From Rotaria sordida (Eukaryota; Rotifera; Eurotatoria; Philodinida; Philodinidae): 64,000 nucleotides of DNA. Shown piece by piece: positions 35,443-47,604 of the stretch (position 1 is its first letter; each line of letters starts with the position of its first letter). A model generated the notes under the pieces. The model ran no database searches. It saw only the letters and a list, made by a program, of their open reading frames with translations, and was not told the origin of the DNA. The position numbers and the translations under genes are program-made. Where the stretch lies: assembly GCA_905250125.1 (NCBI GenBank), contig CAJNOL010000048.1, positions 52,477-116,476 on the forward strand, written 5' to 3'.

Positions 35443-38400
35443 TATATTCTGAAAATAAAAGTAATATATATTTGACTTAACTTTTCAGTACATTAATAAC
35501 TATTCGACTAATCAAACAAAAAACTCATTAAAAAAAATTTTTCTTATGTATTCTACTGTTCGATATGTGTAAGAGATGATAAAAGAAAAAAAAATGTGTA
35601 TGCTAGGAAAGCAACAGCTTGTTTTAACCATAATGGTGATCATCATCGACAAAAAAAAAATGGGAAGAAAAAGATCCATATGTGTACGACGCTCTATTTA
35701 TTCTCAGATTGATTGAAGAAACAAAAGAATGAAAAGAAGAAAATTGTGGTGTGTTCAATTTACTTGAAACAGAAATAAACATTCTAATCAATTTCATGCA
35801 ATGATAAGAGACCAGCTGTGTGAAGCAAAGGTTAACCTTATTTCGATTAACAATTACCTTCGACAATATAACAGTGGCAACATATGGTTTGAAGTATAAT
35901 TGAACTATACCATTTTTTCCAATGAGTGAATTGCAACTTGTTGGTACGATTAAGATTTTAGTTGTATTAGACTAATAACTTCTGTTTCTCTTCAATGATT
36001 TGGACATTTTTTTTTTTAAATATTTTATTTCTCTTCGAACACATCACTGCTGCACAAAATTTCAGTTCTTTAACTCATACTGTCGCTGAGTTATGAGAGA
36101 TACATCGGCAAAAAAAAGCGTTTTTTTTTTGCTGACATGTACAAAGAAAATAAAATTTTTCGACTATGAAAAAGCAAGGAGAAAAGGATGTAATTAGTCT
36201 ATTTTGTACAGTATTCGACACTCTATCAAAATATATAACTGATTTAAATTTCATTTCTTCTCTATTTCTTCGTCTGACATTCATAATATTTGACAGACAC
36301 GTGCATGTTTTCATGTAGAGCGACACAAACTTAATTCTAGCTCTGCGTGTGGTAGAGATAGTGTGCAGGCTGTATGAAAAAAACTTCCTAAAAAAAAAAA
36401 GCTATTATTATACTTAATTTGTAGAGTGATGATTTGAAAGCAAATTCGAGCGTATTAGTGCCTTTTTCTGACTGCCTATCCTCCATATAGAGCTGAAGAA
36501 TGACTCAGATCTTTTCGATGAGTACAGCTAATTTTATTTAAACTGTACAACGTATATTTCTCTTAAAAACTTTGGCCCCTTAACACAGGCATAGAGTATA
36601 ATAAAATATGCTACTCAGAAATGCCAGTTTTTCAGGCCAATCATACCAAAAAGTTGCAATTCATTCCAATATAATATCATTGTGCTCATGTCTACGGCTT
36701 TTTAAAACTTTACCCATTGTCACTTTCATATGTCAATAGATAACGAAGAGTCAAATGAATTTGACTATTTGTCAGAAAGTAAGTAATATCTCGATTTCCC
36801 TGATCGTCCATTTAACAAATGAAAGAATACTACGTACATGTCTTTGTGATATAGAATTTAATATATTCGTGTGTATGTGTTGTGAAGAGAGAATAAGCGA
36901 TAGTTAAAAACCATGAGTTGTATTAATCTGTTCTTATTTGAGTCTATACTTCACCTGTTCGTCGCCGTTATTGACACTATATAGTTCAATGTTAACAAGT
37001 ATTTGTGTGGGTGGTTTTAATGATTTATTTCGTCTTTACTTGGTTATCTGTATGTTAGTAATTTTTATTTGCTGAACTCATTTGACATCTAAACAGGTTT
37101 AATCATTCTATAGAGATCTATGTTTTTTCTTATATCCATAAAAATGAATATAATTGAAAAGTAATAAATAGTACTCTTCATAAATAGCAAGTAAGTTGTC
37201 TAATTCAAAATGAAATGACAAGACTATGCATTTACCAATCGAACAAAATATATTTAATGAAAATAATCAACGAAGAGAAAATAAATGATTAGTTTTTAGT
37301 TACGAGACTTTTGACTGCATGTGATAAAAAAGAAATTGTAAGTATCGTTCCAATCACGAGAAGAACAATGTTGACTGGGAAGTTTAGACGACACTGTACC
37401 CTAATGAAATTCCTTATCCAGCGAGTACGACTTGCCAGTGTGAGTATTCAAATTACTTGTACGAGTATTCGAGCAATTTTATTTGTATGCATACTTTTTA
37501 TAATTTCTCATAAGTATTTGTTCAAGTTATTTCTTATAGATTTATTTCTCTATTTTTTTATGATGAATCCTTCTTAGTAATTCAATGAGTGGTGATTTCA
37601 AGACAGGGAAAAAAATTTTTCTTTTTCAACTTTTCATTTCATGAGTAAGATGGAATATTTGCTTACACGCATAAATGATAACTCGTTCGATTTCATTTCC
37701 AAAACTGAGATAAAAATATTCTTCTACATTAAAATACATCGTCTTTTTTCAGATTAATTGTGAAAACTAATGAAACAAAAGACGGCTAATAACTTATGTT
37801 CCAAATCGATGCCAATGTCATATTATGAAGACGAATACATCATAGTATCGACAAATGATTTTACTTTAATTTTATTATAAGTTGATAAATGAAGAACATT
37901 CATCAATGTAAAAATAGCGGTTTACTTTTTTTGTAGTTGATTATTAAGACTAGGTATTTATGTCTTATAGTATTTCTCAATTCTCTTGAATAATTTTTCT
38001 ATTCATTTCTTTTTTATTGATGTTGTACTTTTCTAGATACGTAGTAAATCAATATCTCTGATTCTCAAACTAATTGTATTCCTTAAATTTTCATTATATG
38101 TATTCTTGTATTTTATTGTTAATTTTATACTTATATAAAACGAATGTAGTACAACAATACTAAACAGAATATGTGCTTACGAATAATTTCACGTAAATCA
38201 CNNNNNNNNNNNNNNNNNNNNNNNNNNNNNNNNNNNNNNNNNNNNNNNNNNNNNNNNNNNNNNNNNNNNNNNNNNNNNNNNNNNNNNNNNNNNNNNNNNN
38301 NTTGTGTCGTCATATAATGTCGTCGCAGAGAAAATTCCTTGTATCAGGATAAAATTAGATCTTTGTATGGAAGGGAAAGTTCCATCGTTTAGCATTTTCG

Positions 38401-39398
38401 GTATATATACTTGAAGAGATCTCAATAGATTCTCTATTGATTATCGTTACTGATCGTCAGCGACTGGAAACAAGTGATTAGGTAGGTGGAAAAACTATGA
38501 TCGTTGTATCTGTAGTCAGTTCTCGATAGATCACAGAGCCGCTTCTTGTACCATTGGGACAAGTCGATCTATCTCAATAGGACGAGTTGCATCATCTTAG
38601 GACTTTTGTCAAGACGTGGTTTGGAATGATAAGTGAGTCAATTGATAATAATGAAAATCAACAAGTCCTAGTGCATTTAGCGCCGCAGTTTTCATATAAA
38701 AAGTGCTATTGATCAATGAGTAGGGCAAAGAGCACTTACACATGATAAGTTCGATTGCTGCTCAGTTTTCTTGTTGACTTTTCTCGCAGTTTTCAATAAA
38801 TTTCTCATCTTAATAGCTATTTTGTGAAACACGATTGGTATTGAATGCTTAAATATATAGCCAGAAAGTTGGATCCTTCCACAGACTATGACAGATGGAC
38901 AGTATTGATAAAGTTTCCGAGTGTCATAATGATCTATACCCCTAGGATTCTGCTTAACAAGTGAATCAAATCCATTGTGTTTCACATTTTAATCCCGTAA
39001 GGATTACACTAAAAGTTTTTTCTTCAAGATTGTTCTAATATTTGAATAAAAAATCGTATCATTTAAGTACTCCCATGCATTTACTGTTGCTGATCTCGAA
39101 TGTGCATTTTTCTTGTCTCTCCAACTTTACTTGCATTGTTTTGTATACTTCATTGAATTAAACACTAACAAGAACCGAAGTTTTATTCGTAAATATGATT
39201 CAACTAACTGAATTTAACCCGATAGACATTTTGCTCTCGTTCTATTTGTGCATTGTCATTGAGCCAAGAATTGTTATCTCAAGGTTGCGATTCTTGTTAT
39301 TGGTAATAAAAAAAACCAGCTATGACTTCATAACTTTTTCCTATTTTCGTACACCTGCTAGAAGCAGAATTCAATCATTTTTTTTCTAGATTAAATCT
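35443..39398. other. Intergenic region with an assembly gap
   Basis: About 4 kb between the small minus-strand gene and NF-kB, AT-rich, with no supported reading frame. It should hold both promoters. The gap at 38202-38301 may hide further sequence. Confidence 0.6.
38202..38301. other. Assembly gap, 100 N
   Basis: Exactly 100 undetermined bases, a conventional scaffold-gap length, so the true distance between its flanks is unknown. Confidence 0.99.
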
Positions 39399-42300
39399 AT
39401 GAAGAATTCGAACAGTTTGGATTATATTATGCTAGAACTTTTGATTCATGCGCAATTGGATCGTAAGCACATGAATTTTCTATCGAATGCATAGAATCTT
39501 TGATATATGTGTTTGTTGTTAGTTGACTCGAGCCATGCTATAGAATTATCCTTAGAAGAACAATTTGGTAAGTTCAAATTCAGTCTATGCAAACGAACTT
39601 GTTATATTTTCTTTATAGAAGAAATTAATCAGTTGTACTTCCATCCAAGTATGCATTCATATTTATTCTCAAAAGGAATTATTTTGTTTTTTGTTGGTTC
39701 TGGTAGCCACTCAAGTGAATGTTCTTTCCCTGTGAAAGACAATAATAAGTTTCGTAGTAATTTTTGACTTCAGAACAGGATATGCGTAGATTTGTAGAAG
39801 AAGATTTCCTCTATCTAATAGTGTAAGTACTATCAAGCTCCATTGTGTACTGTCGAGATATCAATAGAGGGCACCGCTTTCCATACATATTACTGTGGCC
39901 GCGGCGAAGGTGGTACCCTCTATTAATATCTCAACGATACGCAATGGAACTTGATAATACTTATACCGTTAGGTAGCAAAAGCCTAACTCTACAAATCTA
40001 CACATCTTTCGTTCTGTGCTCAAAGCTTTATAGCCGCCTTTATCTTTAATGAGTTAGAAGTTTACTGAAAGATTTTTGTAAAAAAAAATGACAGTCATAT
40101 GATTTAGGCAACGAAATGGAGCTTGGGCTTTCTCCTCAGTATGTTCTTAATTCAAATGAACATGATGCAGTCAATGGTATGTTTGAATGGCTCTCATGAG
40201 TCCTTTGTTGATGTCACTTTTTTTAAAAAGCTATTCAACAAACGGCTGTTATGCCAGCATTATGTCTCGCCGTAGTGGGCCAACCTGGTTATGGACCGAA
40301 ACTTCGTTACCGTTCCGATTATTTAGGACCAATTAAGCGTAAAGGCACTTTGAGGTGTAACAATAATCAGATCTATGACGCACCCACTATCCAAGTAAAT
40401 TCGCTCGATCTAACACTTTTAGCTGATTTTTGTTCAAATTTTGATAGATTTCTCCAAATTACCTTGATGCGAATCAACACTTCTACATCCGCGTCGGTCT
40501 GGTGACAGTCAATGATCACACTGGCCGTTGTTATGTGCATCCGTATGAATTGGAAAGTCTATCTACAAAGCTTAAGGACCGGGAGAACAATGCCATCTGG
40601 TTTCCTATTGACGGTAATGATGCAGAAGGCATCAAGAGGTATAGCACATATAAGAAATTTTCCCTGTCTCTTCCATTCTTCTCGATGTTCCTGTTCTTAT
40701 CCTTAGTTTTTCATCACTTCGAGTCATCAAATCAACGGCCTTAGAATTGAGATCTCATGGACCTCTACGAGTATTCGAACTTCAGAGTAAGTGCATGTGA
40801 TTTCATATTCAATCACAATATGACTGTCGAGAGTCTTTTGTTAATCAATGATAAGAATAACTTAGTATCTAGTATAAATCTATCTAATCATCTAGATCCA
40901 AATGCTCCATCAATATGGGAACCGCAACTATCCAGTGTCAAAGGGACGATTAGACGATTTAATCTAGAACGATCTCGATTGGTTTTCTCTGTTGGGCAGA
41001 AAACTGATGTCAATGCCCAGTTTCCTAATTTTATATGTCCAGGGACGACAGTCTTCTCCGATGAAATGACCGAAGGTACCTCAAGATCAGACATAAATGG
41101 AGAAGCCGATCAATTGAATACAACACCAACTGGTTCAATTGAAACTGCTCGCTGGCTAAAATATGCGCCAGGAAAAGGATTCATCACTGGTGGCGACGAA
41201 GTACTCGTCTTCTATTCAAAGAAGATCGAACCACAGAAATATGGTGGTAAGCGCGTTCGAGTAGCAATCTTCTAGTGCACATTTTTTTTCTCTTTCTCCT
41301 ATAGATTTGAATGTACATTTCCAGTCATACGATGCAGATTTTAACATCATGTTATGGAAGGAACCCGCTCGCAATGTGGAAGTAATTGATCGTCTGATCT
41401 CATTCACATCACCTCCATGCCCTTTTCCTATCACTGAACCTTTTCGGGTTGAAATTCTTCTGTCACAAGATGAACGAGTACTAGACTCATTAACATACAT
41501 CTACTTACCAATCGGTAGTAAATCTGAAATTTCAAGCGAATACAACTACCCTCTGTTTTTTTGTTCTTAGGGAAATGCTCAACCTGTCAGCAAACGATTA
41601 TGAAGCAAACTTCACCGACTGTTGTAAACAACAATCTAAACAAACGCACAGCGTCAAACATAGTTGAGCCTATTCAGACCAATAGTATGATTCCCGTTTC
41701 TCACAACACAACTGAATATCGCCACTCAAAATCGGAACAGGTGAGCAGTATTTACATCTTTCGTTCTCTTCAAATTCAGGTGAACTTATTTCATTCTCTT
41801 TCAGATCGATTTGTCATCAGACAATACAAATGACGGTAAGAAAATTCTCTAAAAAAGATGAAGTTTTTTTTAAAATTATTTTATTTTGCTTTAATTTCAG
41901 CTCTCTCTCAGTCACAAAATATTTTCAAGAGAAGAAAACTTTCGGCGGATAGTGACGAGCAATTTTTAGAGAAACTTTCCGCTGATTTGGCGTCACTTTT
42001 TATTGAGAATAATCTGACAGCACTTCTACGCACTTGTCGATTGATAATCGAAAAACATACGACAAATCTCCTACAAATGGCGATCATCAAGGGTCATGAT
42101 GATATTGTCAAAAAGTTCATTCCAGTCGCAAGTATCAAGGCTATTCAACGACGTAATGACAGTGGTGAGACTGCTCTTCTATTTGCGGCTCGTCTCAATA
42201 GAACGAATGTGCTTAGAGCATTTCTCGATAGTAAACATATCGACAAGATTCTCGATGATGTAGATAATCGAAATCACAATCTCTTTCATTTACTCACTTT

Positions 42301-42721
42301 CAATCTCGATTGTGATAAAACACTCGATTGTCTTATCGAGTATCTACTTAGAAAATCAATTAAAATTAACGAAAAATTCGACAAACCAGATCGTGACAAT
42401 CTCACACCGTTACAACTTGCCATTTGTAACAACAATCTTACAGCAACCCGTCGTCTTCTTCCGTATTTTAATAATGAAATATCAGAGACAAGCAGCGGTG
42501 ATAATCTGGTTCATCTCGCCCTACAATATGGCGATCCCGCTCTGGTCGAATATCTAATCTATGAAGCTCAATTGGTTCCACACGAGAAGCAATCAAATAT
42601 GACCATGATACCTGTGAAGTTGGCTCGTTTGATTAAACGAGATGATATAATCGATTATTTCAATCCACTATATCCTCCGATTGAGATCAATCACGATATC
42701 TCAATGGAAAATTATGAGTAG
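39399..42721 (+). CDS. NF-kB, class with Rel homology, IPT and ankyrin region
   Basis: Transcription factor of innate immunity and development. Eleven exons close in frame to 731 aa: 39399-39462, 39523-39567, 40108-40176, 40231-40394, 40448-40638, 40707-40786, 40896-41246, 41305-41514, 41571-41740, 41805-41835, 41901-42721. The divergent Rel N-terminal domain (about residues 68-290) opens LCLAVVGQPGYGPKLRYRSD, where DNA-recognition loop L1 normally reads RFRYxCEGPS; the redox Cys is Ser and Glu is Asp. VHPYELES and FNLERSRLVFSVG match later Rel strands. The IPT domain (about 300-393) has FITGGDEVLVFY, VHFQSYD and PFRVEILLS. A nuclear-import-like KRRK is at 468-471. Ankyrin-type repeats follow (LLQMAIIKGHDDIV, GETALLFAARLNRTNVL, LTPLQLAICNNNL, DNLVHLALQYGDPALVEYLI), so the protein is p105/Relish-like and would need processing or degradation. 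Codon third positions look less AT-biased than neighbours. Exon 1 is the least certain part. Confidence 0.88.
39772..40020. mobile_element. Palindromic MITE-like insertion in an NF-kB intron
   Basis: Arms at about 39772-39882 and 39903-40020 are imperfect reverse complements (shared GTAGATTTGTAGA, TTCCATTG versus CTCCATTG, GAGATATYAATAGAGGG). The 20-bp centre is GC-rich (CTGTGGCCGCGG). It sits in the 540-bp intron between exons 2 and 3. Confidence 0.75.
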
Positions 42722-43437
42722 AAATATCTTTATTCATATCATGTCAACAGTAAAATCTGAACAATCGTTTATTCACTTCTACGTTTCTGGAATGGAGACA
42801 AGTAGTAAACGATTGGAAAGTTGGTTTGAAAAATATACGGATGGATGTAAGATGAACAGAGACATTTCTGTGAAAACAAAATATTCAAGAGTGTGCCCAA
42901 GCAGACAGTGATGTCAAATTTTGAAATCGGCATCGCTGTCTGTCCGAGTACAAAAAGAAGCAATTTTTGTTTCTCGTCAGTGAATGAACCCTATCTTTAC
43001 TTTTTTATTTCATAGTTTTTAAAGTTATTTTCCGGTTTTCTGTTGTTTTAGTCATAATTTGTGCGAAATTTGTTTTTTTGTAATCAAGACCTTCATGTTA
43101 TGTAGTCATGATTGAGATTAAAAATCGACATACCTGTTCCCGAAAAAACATTCACGACAACAATGCAGGCATAAGCAAACTCGAACAAAGAACGATTTTT
43201 TTCCCGTGATTCTGCACTGGGAAAAAATTTGCTCCTTCACAAAAGTAAGATCACTCTTTCGCGCAACTAAGACAAATAGATACAATAGCAAACAAGGCAA
43301 CACTTCAGTGCAGAAAAAAAACAAGACAGAGATCGTTGCTTCTGGCATTCGAGAACTTGTCACGAAAGATCATGTTCAACACTAAATTATTGAAACTGTC
43401 TCTTGTGTTTTCCATTGAATACAAATGTTAGTGGGAC

Positions 43438-44570
43438 CTCATTATTAGAGGTGTAAGCTGAGTAGTTGATCAGCGGCGGCGAGCAATAGTTCTCAATTTT
43501 GGACCAGCGGCGGCGGCTAATAATTTCAATTAGTAACCTCTTCAGCGGCGGCAGCTATAATCCACCAAATTTTTCCACATGGTGGCGGCGGTGGCTAAGT
43601 TTAAAATTGAGATATTCTTTTGAGAGTAAGATATTTCTAGTTATTTCAATACTTGCTTATTACTGTTTTAACATAGGATACATGAAGTAAATCCTCCCCT
43701 ACAATACAAGACCCCATGAAGAAATAGTTCACCGATCGTAATAGAAGACCCCCTCTTTGATTAATTGATTTGTTGCAAATTAGAAACTTGAAAAAATGTA
43801 TTTTCGTCAAAATATGCCCAGTTTTCAAAATTTTCAGCAGAAAACTTAAGAGAATAAGTTCACAATTGTGTCTAGGCTCTAAAAAATTCTGATGGGATTC
43901 CTAAAAATTGCCTCCATTTTGCTGGAATACCTTTTTACTTAGAAATTGAAAAAAATATGGGGCATAATGCAAGGCCCCCTCCTACAAAATCTTTACGCTG
44001 GAACATAATAGAAGAGCCTGAGTCTTCTATTGCAGGGGGATAGTTTAAACGTAGTTTACACTACGACACAATGAAAAATACATAATTAGTGATACCAGGA
44101 GCAACTATACAAAATATACACTCTTTCAAGCATAAGATTATAAAAAATACGAAACAAAAAACTACAAAAAAAAAATAAATGTTACGTTTTTTTTTAATAA
44201 ATTATGTTTATCATAAATCATTTGTACTTTCCCAACATTTTCCAGAAAAGTGTGGGTGTGGGTATTCTCTGAGTCCACCCACACAGGTAGGGTGTGTGGA
44301 TGTTGGTTTGTCTAAGGTCAATATCCACACCACACCCACATACCCATCCACCCATAAAGTCAACTGGCAAAAATAGCGTAAAAATTTTTGATCGCATATG
44401 TATAGATGTCAGCGGCGGCGGCTTGTGTTATAAAAATTTATTTTCATGCCAGCGGCGCAGCGGCTGATTTCGATTTTTTCACGGCGGCGGCTGAGAAATT
44501 TTTCGAATCATTTATGATTTAGTGGCGGCGGCCGCGGCTCAGCTGGATGGCTTACGTCTCTACTCATTAC
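43438..44570. mobile_element. Non-autonomous hAT-type element with paired AGCGGCGGCGGCT arrays
   Basis: The body 43446-44562 (1117 bp) starts TAGAGGTGTAAGC and ends GCTTACGTCTCTA, inverted termini matching at 11 of 13. Flanks CTCATTAT (43438-43445) and CTCATTAC (44563-44570) match at 7 of 8, the hAT target-duplication length. Near each end lies an array of four copies of AGCGGCGGCGGCT-like sequence at regular spacing: starts near 43471, 43505, 43543, 43581 and near 44410, 44450, 44481, 44521, all in the same orientation. The interior is AT-rich, with no transposase frame, and includes exact TGTGGG units at 44251-44262 and inverted CCCACA units nearby. Subterminal repeat arrays are typical transposase-binding sites; that role here is inference. 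Confidence 0.75.
44246..44352. repeat. Interstitial telomere-like TGTGGG/CCCACA patch
   Basis: TGTGGGTGTGGG at 44251-44262, CCCACA at 44278-44283 and 44335-44340, with degenerate copies between, arranged as an inverted GT-rich/CA-rich pair inside the hAT-type element. TGTGGG is the published bdelloid telomere unit. The patch is too short to be a telomere and may be coincidental, or captured repeat. Confidence 0.5.
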
Positions 44571-45071
44571 TTGCTTCCATTCGATTGAACAGTTGACGTT
44601 TTAAATTGACATTAAAATAATCTTGAAAACTCATCATCCAGTTGCAGCGTCGTGACCAAAAACTATAAGAAATTTAATTTTCTTGTTTTCCTTTAATTAC
44701 ATAACAAAGTATAAAATGTACTATTTGAGCTTTCCTTACCTCGACACTAAAGAACGAGTAAAATGACTGAATATAAGTACGTAAATCTGATAAAAACAGC
44801 GCTTACTTCAATAAGAAAGTGAGGTTACATAAGAAGTACGCAATTATGTGATGCATATAGATCTTGTTTAAGGGTTATTATCAAGTATATTTGTTGTTTA
44901 GCACTACATATCAATTTATTTCACGTATAGTCGTTTATGGCAGTCAATCAAAAAATCGATTTCTAACAATAACACAATAATGAAATGTATCTTCTTCAAA
45001 CAACAGATAAGTAAATAGTTACAGTAAATTCATCTAGCATTCATTTTGTATGCACCGGCGACCGACTAACG

Positions 45072-45691
45072 AGGGAACCTATCCAACTGTCGGAACGATT
45101 TTGAGTCGGGACTTAGCGCATGTTGTAGATCTCAGTGACTTATGTTTAGCGTAAAAAGAGTTCGTGCCCATGGCTTGCTCCTGGCAAGATATTGAGTTTT
45201 TAATGCATATTCCTTATAGGACCCTGCGTTTTCGGCATAACCTTATTTTCGAGTTTTTGACCTGAAACTTTGCCCACATAAAGCCCTCAGGTAGACTAGT
45301 TTACAAAAAAAATTTCAGAACTTTTCGATGAAGTCTCTTCGAAATATGACGACTACCAAAAATCCATGCTGTATACATGCTATCAATGGAAAAGAATCTA
45401 TATGTTAGAGTCATCATATTTCGAAGAGATTTCGTCGAAAAGTTCTGCAATTTTTTTTGTAAACTAGTCTAGTTGAGCGCTTTATGTGGGCAAAGTTTCA
45501 GGTCAAAAACTCGAAAATAAGGTTATGTCGAAAATGTAGGATCCTATAGGGAATATGAATTAAAAACTCAATATCTCGCCAGGAGCAAGCCATGGGCACG
45601 AACTCTTTTTACGTTAAACATAAGTCACCGAGATCTACAACATGCGCTAAGTTCCGACTCAAAATCATTCCGACAGTTGGATAGGTTCCCT
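45072..45691. repeat. Fold-back repeat (arms about 281 bp, 57-bp loop)
   Basis: Arms 45072-45353 and 45411-45691 are reverse complements with few mismatches. They share GGGAACCTATCCAACTGTCG, TCGTGCCCATGGCTTGCTCC, GGCAAAGTTTCAGGTC and CTTCGAAATATGA. Non-coding. Internal words (TTCGTGCCC, CTGAAACTTT) also occur at corresponding places in the fold-back at about 54870-55510, so the two look related. Confidence 0.88.
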
Positions 45692-46394
45692 TGTAAGTCA
45701 AATCAAGTCTGACCTGAGTTGATCTGACTTGCGTTAGGGAAAATTTTTAACGTCTCTAACTTGACTTGCCTAGCGCTCTGGGTATGTAAAAGCTATTGTC
45801 TAGGGCTTTTTAAGAGTGTAGGTGTGGTTGAGGCTGTTGGTGTAGCCGAGTCCTTTGTCTTCACTTATATCCGCCGTACACCCACACCCTGATTTCAATC
45901 AGTAAATTCAAGTCTTCATTAGATAGTAATGCTTTTACTTTAACTGTAAACTATTGTGTATTTTATTCATGATTCTGTCTGTGAATGATAGAACATTGGT
46001 CATGCTTGATTGAGTATTACTATGTTCTCTTCATCAACCAATCTATCAATTTCTATCTTTGCATTTATATTCTTTCGTTCTTGTTTTTGTCCTTGATACT
46101 TATTTGTTTTTTCACAACAAAATCGATCACGTTTTCTTATTAAAAAAAGAATCACAGGAGTCAGTGAGTAACAATCAAGTGAAAAACGTGCCTACTTGTG
46201 TTTTTTATTTTTTTTATTTCTTCGTTTTCTTATGCATTTGAAACAAACTAATTATCTTCTGCTTTACAGACTTGATCATTTTTCTTTGCATTTATGTACA
46301 CCACAAGTGTGTTCGTCTCCCAACCTTCTCCACTTGTCATAAAACATAACACTTCCATCCATTGCCATATACACAACATCGAGTCGGCAAAATC

Positions 46395-47024
46395 ATGATG
46401 ACATATAACAATCAAAACTATCCTTTCTTTCGTGTACCTGGTATTATACTTAGTTGTTTAGTACTTTTATTTACTACGGCTTTATTATCAACAGAACTTG
46501 GACGTCTTTATTCAGGTTCAAATAATCGTGGACGAAATGATTCCAATGAAGCATTTCAATATTCAATATTTTCTGATACAATAGTTGGTTTCAATGGAAA
46601 TATTATGAATCCTAAACTAGAGAATCGTTGGGTGTGGCCATGGTCAACAGCTACATTATTATTTAGTTTTATATTTTTTACAACAGGCATAGTGGGTATC
46701 ATCAGTAGTCAAAGACAAAACTATTCATCTATTTTAACATTTTTTATTTGTTCACTATTTTCAATATGTTTGTTAATATTTTTAATAGCAACATATTCAA
46801 CAATAATTGTAGGCTGGAAAAGTATTTATGAAACAAATGAAGAAGATTCAATACCAAGCTTTGTGCGTATTGACAAGAATTTATCAATTGTCTGTTTAGC
46901 AATTTCATGTGGGTTATTTATTATCTTATTAATAAGTCTTATTTTAGCTGGTAGAATTATTAATGCTTGTACACGAAAAGGCATTCCCAGAGTAATTAAT
47001 ACATATGAACACGTATCAGGATAG
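46395..47024 (+). CDS. Unknown four-transmembrane protein (about 209 aa), intronless
   Basis: A single open frame. An in-frame ATG at 46362 would give 220 aa; I prefer 46395, because MMTYNNQNYPFFRVPGI begins just before the first membrane span and the extra 11 residues add nothing. Four hydrophobic segments are visible: GIILSCLVLLFTTALL, TATLLFSFIFFTTGIVG, LTFFICSLFSICLLIFLI and IVCLAISCGLFIILLISLI. A polar loop with GRNDSNEAF lies between spans 1 and 2, and the short tail is basic (ACTRKGIPR). The layout is like small four-TM families (tetraspan, MARVEL, claudin-like), but no signature such as CCG or W-GLW-C-C is present, so I name no family. Codon use is like the other genes. An AATAAA follows at 47114. 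Confidence 0.7.
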   Translation: MMTYNNQNYPFFRVPGIILSCLVLLFTTALLSTELGRLYSGSNNRGRNDSNEAFQYSIFSDTIVGFNGNIMNPKLENRWVWPWSTATLLFSFIFFTTGIVGIISSQRQNYSSILTFFICSLFSICLLIFLIATYSTIIVGWKSIYETNEEDSIPSFVRIDKNLSIVCLAISCGLFIILLISLILAGRIINACTRKGIPRVINTYEHVSG

Positions 47025-47113
47025 AGTACATCACGTATGGTACCATGAGCATCTCATATAGTATTATATACGCCTCGTCTTGACTTTTTAAATTGGATAA
47101 ACTTTACATAAAA

Positions 47114-47119
47114 AATAAA
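47114..47119 (+). promoter_or_regulatory. Candidate polyadenylation signal for the four-TM gene
   Basis: AATAAA 90 bp after the stop codon, followed by T-rich DNA. Confidence 0.5.
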
Positions 47120-47604
47120 TACGTAAAATTCTCTTTTTTATATTCATTTTTTATTGGTGATAAATATGATTTGTCAAGCTTATCTATTATATTGATAGCT
47201 TGATACTATGAATATATTTTTTGAAGTTAAATGACATAGCTATATCAAGTGAACATTTCATTAAAAATGACTTCAAAATAACGGAAATCTACTTTCTTTT
47301 TATGAAAAATCTTGTTGTTTAGATATGTTTAACTGTTGATAGGAACAGACAAATGTTCGATAAAGATTTTAAAAACATAACTATTATAATTCATCAAACA
47401 GTTTAATCTAATTAACGTTACTCATATGAAAACTAATGAGCGAAAAAGTTTTTATCAAATTGATACTTATTACATACATCTGTTATACGACTAAAATCTC
47501 ATCATTGAATGTTTTATCAATAAATTGTTGAACATAAGTAATAAATACTAGCGTTAAAAAATCCAAATAAGCGCGTATAACTAAACGAAGTTATTTTTTT
47601 AAAG

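Larger units (their letters stand above)
42722..46394. other. Repeat-rich intergenic region
   Basis: 3.7 kb between the NF-kB stop and the four-TM gene. It holds the hAT-type element at 43446-44562, the fold-back at 45072-45691 and a short GT/CA-rich patch at 45805-45890 (GTAGGTGTGG, CACCCACACCC). The rest is AT-rich unique DNA. No supported gene. Confidence 0.65.

Noticed and set aside
37311-37577. 88-codon plus-strand frame with hydrophobic C-terminus upstream of NF-kB
   Set aside because: No known motif and no splice site linking it in frame to 39399.
40745-40786. Alternative acceptor for NF-kB exon 6 (CCTTAG at 40739-40744)
   Set aside because: It keeps the frame but gives a sequence unlike Rel domains; the acceptor at 40705-40706 yields FSSLRVIKSTALELRSHG, which fits the expected Rel strand.
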